DNA of 64,000 nucleotides from Ceratotherium simum simum (GCF_000283155.1 NW_004454180.1:14779632-14843631); one strand, 5' to 3'; counted from the first letter of the stretch, positions 22,481-35,275 are shown. Numbers and translations are program-made. The notes: generated by a model not told the origin, from the sequence alone.

Positions 22481-23628
22481 AAAGCCCAACTTTAAAACTG
22501 GATAAAATTGTCAAAAAACAACCTCTAGAGATCAACCAAAGGCAAACAACAAATTGAGAAATGTTTATTCTGAATGTTAGGTAAGAACAGTGGGAATTTG
22601 TGGTGTTCCTGCCCGGGGCTGTTTCCTTCCTTGCTCTCTTTCTCCACTTTTTCTCAGCCTGGTTAACACAGTAATAAAACAAGGGCAGGGATAGCTGTGA
22701 AAAACACCAATTTTACTGCCAGAGAGGGCTGGCTTACCTTGGAATAGAGGGTAAAAAACCTAAGCTCAGTGTTGGTGTCAGTAAAAATAGCAAACTTGGA
22801 ACAAAATGAATGGAGAAAACCTACAACTCTCCTAAGCTAAGGTTATAGTCCTGTTTAGGGCAAGAAACAGACAAGCTGACAAGCTCAATATTTAATAGGG
22901 CGATCCTGCAAATGAGACAGCAACACAGGGGCTAGATAAGCACTCTACACCTCACTGGCTGGCTGGGAGGCTGTGCACAAAAGCAGGAAAGACCCCAGAG
23001 TGACTTGAAAAAGTAAAAGCCAGGAAAGACTTCAACAGAGCTCTACAGCCCACACACAGATCCTTTAGCAGAGAGTGGAAGACTTATTAGTTCAAGACGT
23101 TTGAACACATTCTCTGATCAAGCATTGGTTGTCTGCTATGCGGTCAGGATGACCCTTGAGAAACTTGGCTAAAAAATTAATATAAAAAAATTGAGCAGAG
23201 ACATCAGTTCACACTCTGCAGAGGGAAGAAAGAGTCCACAGATTAAGTCCAGGCAAATCATTAAAAAGGAAAACAAAACAAAAGACAGCAACAACAACTC
23301 TCAGGAGGGGATGAGAATACAGAGTTGCTAGGTATTATTTAAAATATCTAGTTTTCAATAAAAATTTATAAAAAATGCATAGAACAGAAAAGTATTTCCC
23401 TGAGTATTTTTTCTTTACTGAGGAAAAAATAAACAGCCAACACAAATTGACTCTGAGTGGGCACAAATGTTGGCTTTAGCAGAAAATACATCAAAGAAGC
23501 TATTATAAATAGAATTAAAGCAACTATTTAATTATGTTTAAAGAATTCAAGGAAAATATGTTATGATGACTCAACAAATATGGAATATAAATAAAGAATA
23601 GAAGATATAAAATAGAACCAACTGGAAA

Positions 23629-24330
23629 TTGTATAGTTGTATAATAACCAAAATAAAAAATTCACTAGATAGACTAAGCAGCAGATTGAGATGGCAAAAA
23701 AAAATCAATTACTTTGAAGACATAGCAAAAGAAATTAACCAATCTGAAGAACAGAGAGAAAGAAATTTGAGGAAAAATAAACAGAACTTCAGAGATCTAT
23801 GGGACAATATTAAATGTATTAACACATGTAATGGAAATGTCAGAAGATAAAGAAAAAGAACTAGGAAAAAATTTGAAGAAATAATGGCTGAAAAATTTTT
23901 ATATTTACTGAAAAATATTAATCTACAGATCCAAGGATTTCAATGAATCTCAAGTAGGATAAACACAAATAGGTACACATCTGGACACATCATTGTCAAA
24001 TTAATGAAAGTGGCAAGAGAAAAATGCTCATCATATACAGAAGAACTATGTGACATGTTTAATAAGTAATTTCTGTTTAGAAACAATGGAGGCCAGCAGG
24101 CAATGGAATGACATTCAAAGTGTGGAAAGAGAAAGAAAACTTTGTCAACCAAGAATGTTATGTTCAGCAAAACTATCCTTCATAAGTGAAAAAGAAATAA
24201 AGATGACCCCAAGAGAAGACTAAGAGAATTTGTTGCTTGACATGCCTTACAGGAAATACTAAAGGAAATACTTCTTTAGGATGAAAGGAAATGATACTAG
24301 ATGGTAACTTGAACCTACAGAAAGAAATGA
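23629..24330 (+). pseudogene. L1 ORF1 remnant of the older element
   Basis: A 73-codon frame (23629-23850) has 'RLRWQKKINYFEDIAKEINQ' and 'EEQRERNLRKNKQNFRDLWD', the coiled-coil and RRM approach of old L1 ORF1. Downstream, broken, come 'gaagaaataatggctgaaaa', 'aacaatggaggccagcaggc' and 'gcaaaactatccttcataag', the C-terminal domain and its end. Confidence 0.75.
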
Positions 24331-24384
24331 AAAGCACCATAAATTGTAAATATCTTGGTAAATATAAAAGACTGTAGATTTTTT

Positions 24385-24598
24385 GTTTTTGGTGAGGAAG
24401 ATCAGCCCTCAGCTAACATCTGATGCCAATCCTCCTCTTTTTTGCTGAGGAAGATCGGCCCTGGGCTAACATCTGGCCTATCTTCCTCTACTTTGACAAG
24501 CAGTGTGTTGGTGCACGCCCGGGATTGGAACCTGCAAACCCTCAGGCTGCCAAAGCAGAGTGTGCACACTGAACCGATGTGCCACCAGGCTGGCCCCT
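24385..24598 (-). mobile_element. ERE-type SINE nested in older L1
   Basis: Starts with 'ggtgaggaagatcagccctc' after a T-run and ends 'gccaccaggctggccc'. Exact TSD GACTGTAGATTTTT at 24370-24383 and 24599-24612. Body shortened relative to other copies. Confidence 0.96.
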
Positions 24599-25029
24599 GA
24601 CTGTAGATTTTTAAAGCAATAATTATCACACTGTATTGTTTATTTTATAATACGCATAGGTGAAATATATGTGTATAATAACACAAAAGAATAGGGAGTA
24701 AATAGAGTGATATTGGAGCAAATTTGCTCTATTTTACTGTAATTAAGGCAATATTAACGTGAAGCAGATTGTGAATAGTTCAGAAGCATATTGTAATCTG
24801 CAGAGCAACCACTAAGAAAATAATTAAAATTTATAGTTAAAAATCAACAGAAAAATTAAAACAATACACTAAAAATATTGAGTTAGTATAAGAGAAAGCA
24901 GTAAAGGAAGAACAGAGGAGTAAAAATAGTACATATAGAAAACTAATAGCAAAATTGCAGATGTAAATTTAGCTGTATCAATAATTACATTAAGTCCAAG
25001 GTTAGTTTAAGATAAAAAGATTAATTAAT

Positions 25030-26692
25030 GTAATATGCCATATTAATAGGGTAAAGGACAAAACCATACAATCATCTCGATAGACGCAGAGAAAGCATTT
25101 AATAAAATATAATATCCATTCAAGGATTAAGAATGCTAAAGAAATTAGGAATAGAATGGAATCTTCTCAACTCGATATAGGGCATCTATGAAGAACCTGC
25201 AGTTAACATTATACTTAATGGTAAAATTCTGAATGCTTTCCCCATAAGATCAGGAACAAGGCAAAGAGGTATGCTCTCAATATTTCTATTTACCATTGTA
25301 TTGGAGGTTCTAGCTGGAGTAATAAGGCAAGAAAAATTAATTAGAATTATACAAATTGGGAATGAGTAAGTATAACAGTCTTTATTTGTAACCATCATGA
25401 TTGTGTAGTAGAAAATCCAAAGAATATACAAAACATAAAAACAAAAACCAAACCAAACCTATTAGAACTTAAAAATGAGTTCAGCAGGATCACAGGATAT
25501 AAGATCAAGATACAAAAATCAATTGTCTTTTTATACTGGAAAAAACAAAAAATGAAATTAAAAAATCAATTCCATTCACAGTAGAATAAAAAATTACTCA
25601 GGAATAAATTAAACCAAGGAAGAAGCAAGACATATTCAAGAAAAACTATGAAATACTGCTAAGAAAAATTAAAAAAAGTCTAAATAAATAGAAAGACCAT
25701 AGCATGGATTGGAAAACTTAGTATTGTTAAAATGGCAGCGATCCCCAAAGTGATTTATATGTATATAACACAATTGTTATCAAAACCCCATAAAGTTTTA
25801 TTTTTGGAAAATTGATAAACTGATACCAAAAATTTATATAGAAATACAAGGGACTTGGCATAGCCTAAATAATTTTGGAAAAAAAATAGTTGGAGGACTT
25901 AGAGTACCTAATTTTTTAAGCTTCTGGGAAGAAACAGTAATCAAGACAGTGTAGTATTTGTGTATGGGTGGACATATATATCAATGGAACAGCATTGATA
26001 GTCTAGGAATAAACCCTTACATTTAAAGTCAGTTGATTTTCAACAAAAGTGTCAAGGAAATTCAATGGGGAAAGGATAGTCTTATCAACAAATTGCACTG
26101 GGACAATGGTATATTCATGTGCATGTCCATTCAAATGTAGACACTTTCTCACATTATGCACAAAAATTAAATAAAAATGGATTGTTAGACCTAAATGTGC
26201 AAGCTAACGTGATAAAACTTTTAGGAGAAAACTGAAGAGAAAATCTTTGTGATCTTGGGTTAGGCAAATATTTCCTAGATATGGCACCAAAAGCAGGATC
26301 TGTAAAAGAAAAAAAAAATTCATAAGTTGGATTTTATAAAACTTTTAGCTCTTCAAAACACACCATTAATAAATGAAAAGACAAGACACAGACTGGGATA
26401 AAATATCTGTTAAGTCATATATCTGATAAACTATTTAGACCAAGAACATATAAAGAACACTTACAATTCAAAAATAAGAAGACAGGCGATCCAATTAAAA
26501 AACGGGCAGAATATTTGAATAGACATTTCACCAAAGAAGATATCCAAAAGTTAATATGTACATTAATAGATGTTCAACATCATTATTCATTAGGGAAATG
26601 CAAATTATGATCATGAGATACTACTATATACCCACAAGAGTGGCTATAATTAAAAAGACTGACAATGTTAAGTGTTGGTAAAGATATGAAGA
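25030..26692 (+). pseudogene. L1 ORF2 RT and downstream remnant of the older element
   Basis: RT motif A region 'tctcgatagacgcagagaaagc' is split by stops; 'gatcaggaacaaggcaaaga' is motif B and 'ttggaggttctagctggagt' follows. Later words: 'tatatcaatggaacagcatt', 'caacaaaagtgtcaaggaaa', 'gggaaatgcaaattatgatc'. Fully decayed. Confidence 0.82.
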
Positions 26693-26990
26693 GGGCCGGC
26701 CCTGTGGCTTAGTGGTTAAGTGCGCTTGCTCCGCTACTGGCGGCCCGGGTTCGGATCCTGGGCGTGCACCGAGGCACTGCTTCTCCGTGCTGAGGCCGCG
26801 TCCCACATACAGCAACTAGAAGGATGTGCAACTATGACATACAACTATCTACTGGGGCTTTGGGGGAAAAAAAGGGAGGAGGATTGGCAATAGAAGTTAG
26901 CTCAGAGCCAGTCTTCCTCAGCAAAAAGAGGGGGATTAGCATGGATGTTAGCTCAGGGCTGATCTTCCTCACACAAAAAAAATAAAAATA
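26693..26990 (+). mobile_element. ERE-type SINE nested in older L1
   Basis: Starts GGGCCGGCCCTGTGGC with A-box (gtggcttagtggttaag) and B-box (gggttcggatcc), 'gcatcgaggcac'-type body, 'ctactggggctttgggg', duplicated 'ttagctcag' blocks and an A-rich tail. TSD AAAGATATGAAGA (26680-26692) versus AAAGATGTGAAGA (26991-27003), one mismatch. Confidence 0.96.
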
Positions 26991-27660
26991 AAAGATGTGA
27001 AGAAACTTAAACTCTCATGCATTGCTGGTGGGAATGTAAGGTGGTACAGCCACTTTGGAAAATAATTTGGTAGTTTCTTAAAAAGTTAAACATAAATTTA
27101 CCATATGTTCTAGTAATTCCACTCCTAGTATCTACCAAAGAGAAATGCAAACATATGTCCACGTAAGACTTGCACACAAATGTTCCTAGCAGTATTATTC
27201 ATAAGAACCCCAAACTAGAAACAACCCAAATGTCCATCAAGTGATGAATGGATAAATAAAATGTGGTGTATCAATACAATCAAATACCATTCAGCTGTAA
27301 AAAGGAGCAAACTAGTGACATATGCTACAGTATGGATGTACCTCAAAAACATTATGTTCAGTGAGCAAAGTCTGACATGAAAGACCCAACTTGTTTGATT
27401 CTATTTAAATATACTTTTTAGAAAAGGCAAATCTCTAGAGACAGAAAGCAGATCAGTGGTTGCCTGGGTTTGAGAGTGAGAGGAGGGCTTGATAGTAAAT
27501 GGGCAAAAGAGATCTTTTTGGGGTAATAGAAATGTCCTAAAACCGGATTGTGATGATAATTGCACAATTCTATGCATTTACTAAAAATAATGGAACTGTA
27601 CAGTTATAATGGGTGTATTTTATGGTCTATAAATTAAACCTCAATAAAGCTGTTTAAAAG
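26991..27660 (+). mobile_element. 3' end of the older L1
   Basis: Continues ORF2 C-terminus and 3' UTR after the ERE: 'catgcattgctggtgggaat', 'aatgtccatcaagtgatgaa', 'cagtggttgcctggg', ending 'taaacctcaataaagctg' (AATAAA at 27644-27649). Confidence 0.85.
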
Positions 27661-29045
27661 AGAGGTAGGTCATCGTGTTGGTAGACAACTAATGCTTTCT
27701 TGTACAAAGTGGAAATGATGTTTCAATTTAGCCACAGAACTCCAGCTGTCTTATGAAATCATCAATACGTTTTAATTCATTGTCTTTGAGTTTTTCTGCT
27801 AATATTTGCAAATTACACTTTGTAGGCAAAAGGGTTTGTGGTAAGTAGTTATCTTTCAAAGTTCTAAGTGAGTGTAACCCTGGAAATATTAGAGAAAATT
27901 GCCCTTTGGGTTGGAAAGAAATACAGACACTCTCCTTATCATTTCACCGTGTTGTGCTTTATGCTTAGATTTGGCCAATTTTATTAAATCCATTTTGATT
28001 TCTGATTTTCGAAGTTCAGTGACCTGCCTTAACTCTCCCTTGGTTCAATTCTTCCTTACCACTTGACCTGGCGATGATTGTTAAACCAATATTTGTTGAC
28101 GTATATAACAAAGTATCTTTCTTTTTTGTTAGCAGTATACACAATCACACTGGCTTGCATTTATTACATGGGGTGCGGTGTGTCTGGTCTAGTTAACATT
28201 AACATGACTTAAACATTAGCTTGACTTTGTTTGGCTTGGTTTGGATTTGCCCAAACATGTTCTATGTCTATACATCAAGTGTCTAAAACTCATTTGTAGG
28301 TGTCAGCCATGCCCCTTTCAATCAGGTTAGATAATATGACTTGGAAAGCAGATTGCTTATTAGCATATTGTCTGATCAATCTAACAAACTTTAATTTAGT
28401 TCAGTTTAGCTTATTCCTCCCCAGAGTGCAGTGTGACTTTCTCCAACTTGTTGAAATAAAACTCTGATCCCACAGCACTCAGTGCAACCCAGATAACTTA
28501 CCCAACGTGTCTCCCACACTCACGAGGGACACTAGAGGCTGCCAATATGCAGCTTCCACTTCTGTCTCCTACTTTACCTAATTATTCATTCATTGAATCA
28601 TCAGGTGCACTTTTCCAGAAATTGCAACCATGGAGTTAATGCAGAAGCTATTGAAATTAATTATAACCATTGAGATGAATACTCTAAGTCATCTGAAAAT
28701 TCTAATAGGGAAAGTATATCAGAGTTTGCCTTCCTAGCGAAGGTTTTCTCCGTTTGGTATAATCATTAATCTGTGTGAACTCAACAAACAATTAAAGACG
28801 TTGTAACTAGAATGATATAGTTATATCTCAATAAAAAATTTAAAAAATAAAGTTAAAACCAATGAAATTTGGACATGAGTTTTCACTATTATATATCTGA
28901 AACACTTTCCTAGACTCATGTCAGCTTTTAAAACAGAAGCATTTATGTTCCTTTTTGGTGAAACTCTCTTCTCCTACCCCTATGCCCCCAATTCACCTCG
29001 CATTTGGGCTTGTCAATTTTTTCTTTTCTATTTTGGAACTTTGAG
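27661..29045. other. No recognised feature; possible conserved non-coding stretch
   Basis: No gene or repeat recognised. 28080-28470 is free of recognisable repeats and has clustered words such as 'gacttaaacattagcttgac' and 'ttgtttggcttggtttgg'. Conservation cannot be judged from one sequence. Confidence 0.35.
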
Positions 29046-29275
29046 GGGAGATGGTACAGTAAAAAAATTGTGGATTTTTGAGCCAAACAACCCTGGATTT
29101 AAATTTTACTTACCACAACTAGTATTGCTCCATTAGGCAAGTCACTAATATCTCTGCCCCTCAGTGCCCCTATCTTAGAATGGGGGTAATAAAATCTATC
29201 TCAGAGCGTGCTGTGAAGATTAAAAGCAAGGTCCATAAAAGACTGGCACAAGTAGGTGCACAGCAAATATTGCCT
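29045..29275 (+). mobile_element. MIR SINE
   Basis: Plus-strand MIR order: 'tggatttttgagccaaacaa', 'ccctggatttaaattttact', 'ggcaagtcactaatatctct', 'gcccctcagtgcccctatct', 'ggggtaataaaatctatctc', 'gactggcacaagtaggtgca'. Confidence 0.82.
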
Positions 29276-29411
29276 GATGCACTTTCCTTTCTTTTCCTCT
29301 CCTTTTTCTTCACTATTACAACCTTTGCATGTCTCCATAAAATAAACTTATTGGTAGTCATGATATTCTTTTCCTTCCTTATAAAACCTCTCCCAATCTG
29401 GTAGACAAATA

Positions 29412-29560
29412 GGACAATAGTCATTCATTCATTTATTCAACGACTATTTACATGTCTCCATTATATGCTGGGCAGTGTTCTAGATATTGAGTATATAGTT
29501 AGGAACAAAACTAAAATTCCTGCCCTCATGGAACATACATACTAGTAGCTATGAGTAATC
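29412..29560 (+). repeat. Ancient interspersed repeat scrap
   Basis: 'cattcatttattcaacgact', 'tatgctgggcagtgttctag' and 'cctgccctcatggaacatac' are the old module also seen at 10175 and 32490. Confidence 0.5.
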
Positions 29561-29592
29561 ACATGGGTTTAGCTCTTTTTAAAGACCCAGGA

Positions 29593-29810
29593 GGCCGGGC
29601 TGGTGGTGTAGTGGTTAAAGTTTGCGCATTCTGCTTCGGCGGCCCAGGGTTCGCAGGTTCACATCCTGGGCGCAGACCTATACACTCCTATCAAGCCATG
29701 TTGTGGCAGGTGTCCCACATATAAAGTAGAGGAAGATGGGCACAAATGTTAGCCCAGGGCCAATCTTCCTCAGCAGAAAAATAATAATCATAAAAATAAA
29801 TAAAAACCTA
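29593..29810 (+). mobile_element. ERE-type SINE
   Basis: Starts GGCCGGGCTGGTGGTGTAG, 'ggcggcccagggttcgcagg', 'caagccatgttgtggcaggt', 'gtcccacatataaagtagag', 'cagggccaatcttcctcagc' and an ATAA-rich tail. The TSD is unclear. Confidence 0.92.
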
Positions 29811-30927
29811 AGTAGTATTTCAACACCCTTGAAAGTGCTACCATGAATCGTCAATGATATGGTGGATGAACGACTTGACTTTAGAAAAAAGTAGATGTCC
29901 TCATGTAAAGTCTGGCACCAGAGTTTTTGCTGATTTGAAGATACATTTGTTTAAAAGAGAGAAAAATAAAGGAATAAACTAACACATCACAAAATCTTAC
30001 TTCATTTTCTCTTTAAAGCAACTGTTAAAGACAGATCTTATTTTCCTTCTATTTATAGTAAGGAACTAAAGCTGAAAAGATGAAAAAGATCTTGCTTGAG
30101 TTATAGAACCAGAAGGTAGAGGTTCTGTTTGTCTTAAAAATTCATAATTTTGATACTATGCTAAGATGTGTGGCAGCATTAACTAAGTAGACAAGCACCA
30201 GTTGCTAACAATGGTAAATAAGTTGAGCTCTGTCTTTGATACCCATGGCTTTCTAGCTGTACCTTGTTCTTCCTCCCTGCCATGTTTTAATAGCTTAACC
30301 AGGGTTATCATCAGGCACAGAGCTCTGTGAGCAGAGGTAGGAATAGATGATTTCAAGGGTTGCTTCCAGTCTGGTGATTTATGATTTTTATGGGTTAGTT
30401 GCTTAAAACTTTATTCCATTTATTTGCATTTTTTAATCAGAGGATAATGTTTACGTCAAATGAATGAATCTCTAAAGAGACAATTTCAAGCATGATGGCA
30501 CATGGGGTCAACGGAGATATTTATGGATGGGGCAGGAATGACTTACGGGGTGCTGTTCTGGTCCTGTGGAGTAGGCAATCACCCACGCCGTGGGCTCTGG
30601 TCCTGGATGTGCATTCCTAGGGCTTTAGATAGCAGCAGTTTGGATAAACTTCTAAGTTCTCGTATATAGGGAAGATGAAAAGAACGTTGTCTATCTTACA
30701 TACCTCTCCAACACAATAATTTGAAAACATCCCTCAGGTGGCAAAAATCAATGATTCATAGAGTATGCTCACTGAAAATATTTTACTGGACCAGGTGAGT
30801 TTTACCATTAACACATTAAACCATCCTTCTAAAATCCTCTCCCAAATGAAGCATTCCTCTTGTGTATATTCAGTTGTCTTAAAAAGTGTATCAAAACACA
30901 AAGTCACCAGCCACATCTCTATTTCAT
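29811..30927. other. No recognised feature
   Basis: No gene or repeat recognised. GC is locally higher at 30530-30620, without CpG clustering. Confidence 0.4.
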
Positions 30928-30946
30928 TATAATTACATAAACTTTT

Positions 30947-31241
30947 TTTTTTTAATTTTTTGTTTNNNNNNNNNNNNNNNNNNNNNNNNNNNNNNNNNNN
31001 NNNNNNNNNNNNNNNNNNNNNNNNNNNNNNNNNNNNNNNNNNNNNNNNNNNNNNNNNNNNNNNNNNNNNNNNNNNNNNNNNNNNNNNNNNNNNNNNNNNN
31101 NNNNNNNNNNNNNNNNNNNNNNNNNNNNNNNNNNNNNNNNNNNNNCTCCCTCTGACTTATTTCACTTTGCATAATACCCTCAATGTCCATCCATGTTGTC
31201 ACAAATGGCTGGATTTCATCGTTTCTTATGGGTGAGTAGTA
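30947..31241 (-). mobile_element. Young 5'-truncated L1, partly in an assembly gap
   Basis: A T-run at 30943-30955, then N (30966-31145), then minus-strand L1 3' ORF2/UTR text ('ttatttcactttgcataata', 'tccatgttgtcacaaatggc'). Flanked by a perfect 19-bp TSD TATAATTACATAAACTTTT at 30928-30946 and 31242-31260. The 5' truncation point is at 31241. Confidence 0.95.
30966..31145. other. Assembly gap (180 N)
   Basis: All N, inside the L1 insertion bounded by a 19-bp TSD. Missing sequence should be L1 3' UTR and A-tail. Confidence 0.99.
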
Positions 31242-31601
31242 TATAATTACATAAACTTTTAAATGAAAACAGTGACAGTTTCAATGGCAAAAATTGATTT
31301 TAAAAAGGTACATCTAATACAATCACAGACATATACTAATGCCTGCTTAGCCTAGAAAAATGAATTATAACAACACAGAAAATTCACTTATGACCTGCTC
31401 TCACATTAAAACATCTTTGCACCAAAAATTATCTTTTTCCTATTAGTTGGTCAACACAGAAGAGAAATCGATTTCCATAAAAAGCCAACATTTCCAGCTT
31501 ATCCTCTTTTCTAATTATATGGAAAGTTACTCTAAAGTCAGACTACTCTTATGCATTAATTAACCTGATTCCCCCATGCAAATATTTAACAAACATCCAG
31601 G

Positions 31602-31661
31602 AAACAAATATTCAGACATTGATTGAATTAAACAAATATTCAGACATTGATTGAATTAAAC
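31602..31661. repeat. 28-bp tandem duplication
   Basis: Two perfect adjacent copies (31602-31629, 31630-31657) plus four further matching bases. Unit begins 'aaacaaatattcagacatt'. Confidence 0.95.
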
Positions 31662-32489
31662 TGAACCCATAATCCAGATTCCACATGCTGTTTGTTTTTT
31701 CTTCACCTAAAGTGGATGGACGGCTGTGGGTTTGACTTTTCTTACACTCCCGGGATTTTGAGCATCATTTGGTGAAATTGATTTCCCTACAAACTGACAG
31801 TCCGATAGACAAGGTGCATATTTATTTCTTAGTCAGAGAAATGGGCTACAATCCGGAACACCAGGGCTGATCTTTCTCAATGTGAACGCTCTTTCTTTCA
31901 TTTAAATCCCGTTTAATCTTTGGAAAGTTATAAGAAGACAATAGGAGCTATAGAGAAAAGTTAAGGTGTATATAATTCCAAGCACATTTTTGCATATGTT
32001 AATAGAAATGTTTGAATACCAACAGTGTTACATCTCAATCAACAATTAATAACCATGGTTGCCTTGTGAAAATGTATATGGTTTGCCCCAACTTGATAAT
32101 AAATTGCATCACGGGCAAAGGAGGAAAGGGCAAAGTAATAACTTTTCTTTGTACTGTGATAAACCTTAAAAATACAGCATTTCTAAAGATTTTTTGACTA
32201 TTACCCTTCCTTTCTTCCCCCTTAACTTGCTTCTTTTCTTTATTCAAATTATTTGAGAATATACTATACTGCAGGCTATGTACTAGACACTGGTCAAGTT
32301 ATTCTTTACCTTGTAAGTAATAGTTATTATACATAGCATTTTGGGAAGGAGAAGAAGGGAGGAGGGGCAAAAGGAGGGGTGAGAGCAATGAGCCAGGTGG
32401 AGAGAAAGGATAAAGACGAAGACTAGGGCAAGTGGTTAATATTAACTCACATTGTATTGAACTTTATTTCCCCCTGAGTTGGTTGTTTT
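31662..32489. other. No recognised feature
   Basis: AT-rich with a purine-rich segment at 32340-32420 ('gaaggagaagaagggaggag'). No gene or repeat family recognised. Confidence 0.4.
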
Positions 32490-32715
32490 ATTCACTTACC
32501 AAGTATTTATTGAGCAAATACTATGTTCCAGGTACTGTCCTAAGCCCTGGGGATGCAAAGTTAAGAAAGATTTGCTTATCCTGGTTCTCAAGGAAGATAC
32601 AACCTAGTGGGGGAGAGAGAGAGATAAAGCACAAGAGTCAAGGGGTGGGAAGAGTACGATGCAGAGTCACACATAAAGAGCTATGCCAGCCCAGGCAGGA
32701 TGCATCTAAATAGAG
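32490..32715 (+). repeat. Ancient interspersed repeat copy
   Basis: 'attcacttaccaagtattta', 'tgttccaggtactgtcctaa', 'gccctggggatgcaaagtta', 'caacctagtgggggagagag' are in the order of the old module. A 93-codon frame at 32432-32713 is a by-product. Confidence 0.55.
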
Positions 32716-35067
32716 GAGAAAGTAGTTGAGTTTACTCCAAGAAGACTAAAACCAAAATGAAACAGAACAGAGCAGAACGCTTTTAGTTGTCAAGTTGGCC
32801 TAGATAAAAAGGAACGGATTTAATGGGAAAACTGAATGACGTGGCTATGCTTTTTAAGTATTCTCAGCCTGCAAATCCCATCATTAATTTAAAACATGCA
32901 AGAGTAAATTTACCATGTGCTATGTCATGTTTTAATGCTTACAGACTGCCAACTAACTTCACAGATATGTATCCCGCATCATGACATGGTGTGGTGAGTT
33001 TAATTTATAGACTTCTAAGTATTGTTCAGTCTCTTTGACAAGTCCCAAATTGTTTTACCGTAATAGCAAATTATTGATAGTTCAATGACTATTTTAACCA
33101 AATTGAACAAACTGCCTGATATTTGAGGTCTGTTTCTTAGAGTTATTATTATTTTATTCTAGTGAAGTGATTTTTTTGTTTGTAGTGGTATAATTGGCAA
33201 TTCCTAAAAAAATATTGGGTCTGCCAATCATACCATTTTGTGGTGGTAACTTTGGTGCACAGTTGAAGCTGGAATGTCTTTCGTCTCTGAGAGCACAGGG
33301 GAAGGGACAAGCGATGCACTTTACATAATTTTCTTTGGGAGGCTGAGGCACTAGCTAATAGCTGCGTCCCACTGTGTGAGCTGTGCATAAAATGAGAGTA
33401 TATGAAATGGCTGCCAATAAAAAATTCCTTCTGTTTCCATGTTGCTTTAGACAAATGATCAGAGTAGCCCTGACATGAATAAATTAACCACCACTCTGAC
33501 ATTATTTTATAACCAAGGAAGCAAATATTATTGAAATAAAATTTTCATACATTATAATACAGAAGAGGTGTGTATGATTCTATCAAAATAATGTTAATAT
33601 TAATACAAATTACCCTAAATTAGATATTAGAACTGTTCAATGATGGTACATAATAAGAGTAAAATAGTACAGATTCTTTTTATAACTCTGATTTTGCAAA
33701 TTCATATCTATTTAATGTAACATTCTTCTTAAGGTAGCATTCATCCTGCTAGGAGAGAAGGCACTCTTAAGCAAGATATTAATTCATGAGCAGAGATACG
33801 CCAGAGATTGTTGAATAGATAACATAATGAAAATCTTGGAATTACTTCTCGTTTTTGCCATTTTAGCTTCACCATTATAAGAGAAGAGTGGTACTAATTC
33901 TTTCTAGCAAATTTAATAATAATTAGGTAATTGAATCTCCAATAATGGCATTTTTTCCTTCTTTGGTATCAGATATTTAAAGCTTCTCCGAAGCCTAAGT
34001 ATGAGGACTTTCCTAAGAATGAGTCTTACCACAATTAAGCCCTTTATAATAAACCCATTGTCATTAGTTAGTGAGAACTGTCAGCATATTGGCTTTACCA
34101 TTCTCTACATGCTGTTTGTTAATATGAGACACACCTACTTTTATTTATTAACTAATTCAAATTCAGACTAATGGTTAGGACATTTGTTTTATTATGACAT
34201 TTTATTATATATAGTTTTTATTATTTCTAACGTATTTATTTTATTTTTTGTCATCTAATCATAGTCATCTAATCACCCTGTAGTTTGTGACTGTGGTATA
34301 CACTTTGTAACACACAACAAATCCATTTTCTTCCAGATGCACAGGTGAGTTCGTCATAAATCTATTTGTATTTTCCTAATTTCTAGGCTAGTGAAGATGG
34401 AAACATTCGATATTAATTCATTCAAAGCGACATGACAACAAAACTCCAGCTAAAAAATTCTCAATTTACAAAAATAGCATATATAGCATCTTAACCAACA
34501 ATATACTTATCACACTGTGTCTGTAAACGATAATCACATTCAATGGAGGAATAGGGAACACAGAAAAGTTGGTGTATAAATGCTGTAAAAATACAAATTT
34601 TTGATGAGTGATAATAACTGTGGCAATTTTGTTGTTTTGTTGATGAGATGCCGTCAAACAGATTCCGAAATGTCTGTTCTTTTTTTATCAATATCCCAGA
34701 CATTTCAAACACCATAGAGAAGAAAGATCCATGGCAATTACTTATAGCCTGTAAGAAGCCTAGTTTATTTTGGGTTTATTTCACTTACATGTATCAGGTT
34801 TGAAGCTGATCACTGTTTCAGTTCATGCAGTGTTATTACAGTAGAAACCATTATACTCTTGGCAATATGAAGGTCTGCCTGGTTCTTGATGAAATCTGTG
34901 AATTGATTCTTGTTTAACCTGGTCATTGCACACTCTCATCTGTGCTAGGAATGTTCTTTCTCATATTGTCCGAATGGTCAACTCTTGCTTTGTCAATACA
35001 AAACGTAGTTGTTAGTCTCAGGGAAGGTTTCCCTCCTTCCCCCACCCTCTACTTCCTGATTGGGTTC
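32716..35067. other. No recognised feature
   Basis: AT-rich, no recognisable repeats over more than 2 kb and no frame above 117 codons (33149-33502 minus, no domain). Possibly unique or constrained DNA; a search is needed to tell. Confidence 0.4.
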
Positions 35068-35275
35068 TTTTGTTGTTGTTGTTTTGTTTTTGCTTTTTCC
35101 AGTTTTATTGAGATATAATTGACATACAACAGTGTATTAGTTGAAAGTGTACACGTAAGGATTTGATATATGTGTCTCTTGTGAAATGATTACCAATGAT
35201 TATCACAATTAGTTAACATCCATCACCTCACATAGTTAGAAATATTTTATTTTCTTGTGATGAGAATGTTTCAGA
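35068..35275 (-). mobile_element. L1 3'-UTR fragment
   Basis: 'ttttattgagatataattga', 'catacaacagtgtattag', 'taacatccatcacctcacat' are reversed L1 3' end words. A GTT-type run precedes it (35068-35090). Confidence 0.8.

Larger units (their letters stand above)
22490..27660 (+). mobile_element. Older L1, nearly full length in outline, with nested EREs
   Basis: In order: 5' UTR-like (about 22500-23400), ORF1 remnant (about 23450-24330), then from about 25030 ORF2 RT text, ORF2 C-terminus, and 3' end near 27660 ('acctcaataaagctgtttaa'). No long frame survives, so it is older than the L1 at 400-7306. The EN portion of ORF2 is not visible between ORF1 and RT. Two EREs interrupt it. It could be two independent L1 fragments lying side by side. 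Confidence 0.75.

Noticed and set aside
33149..33502. 117-codon minus-strand frame in unique sequence
   Set aside because: No recognisable domain, no splice or start context, and low complexity in parts. Length is within chance for this much sequence.
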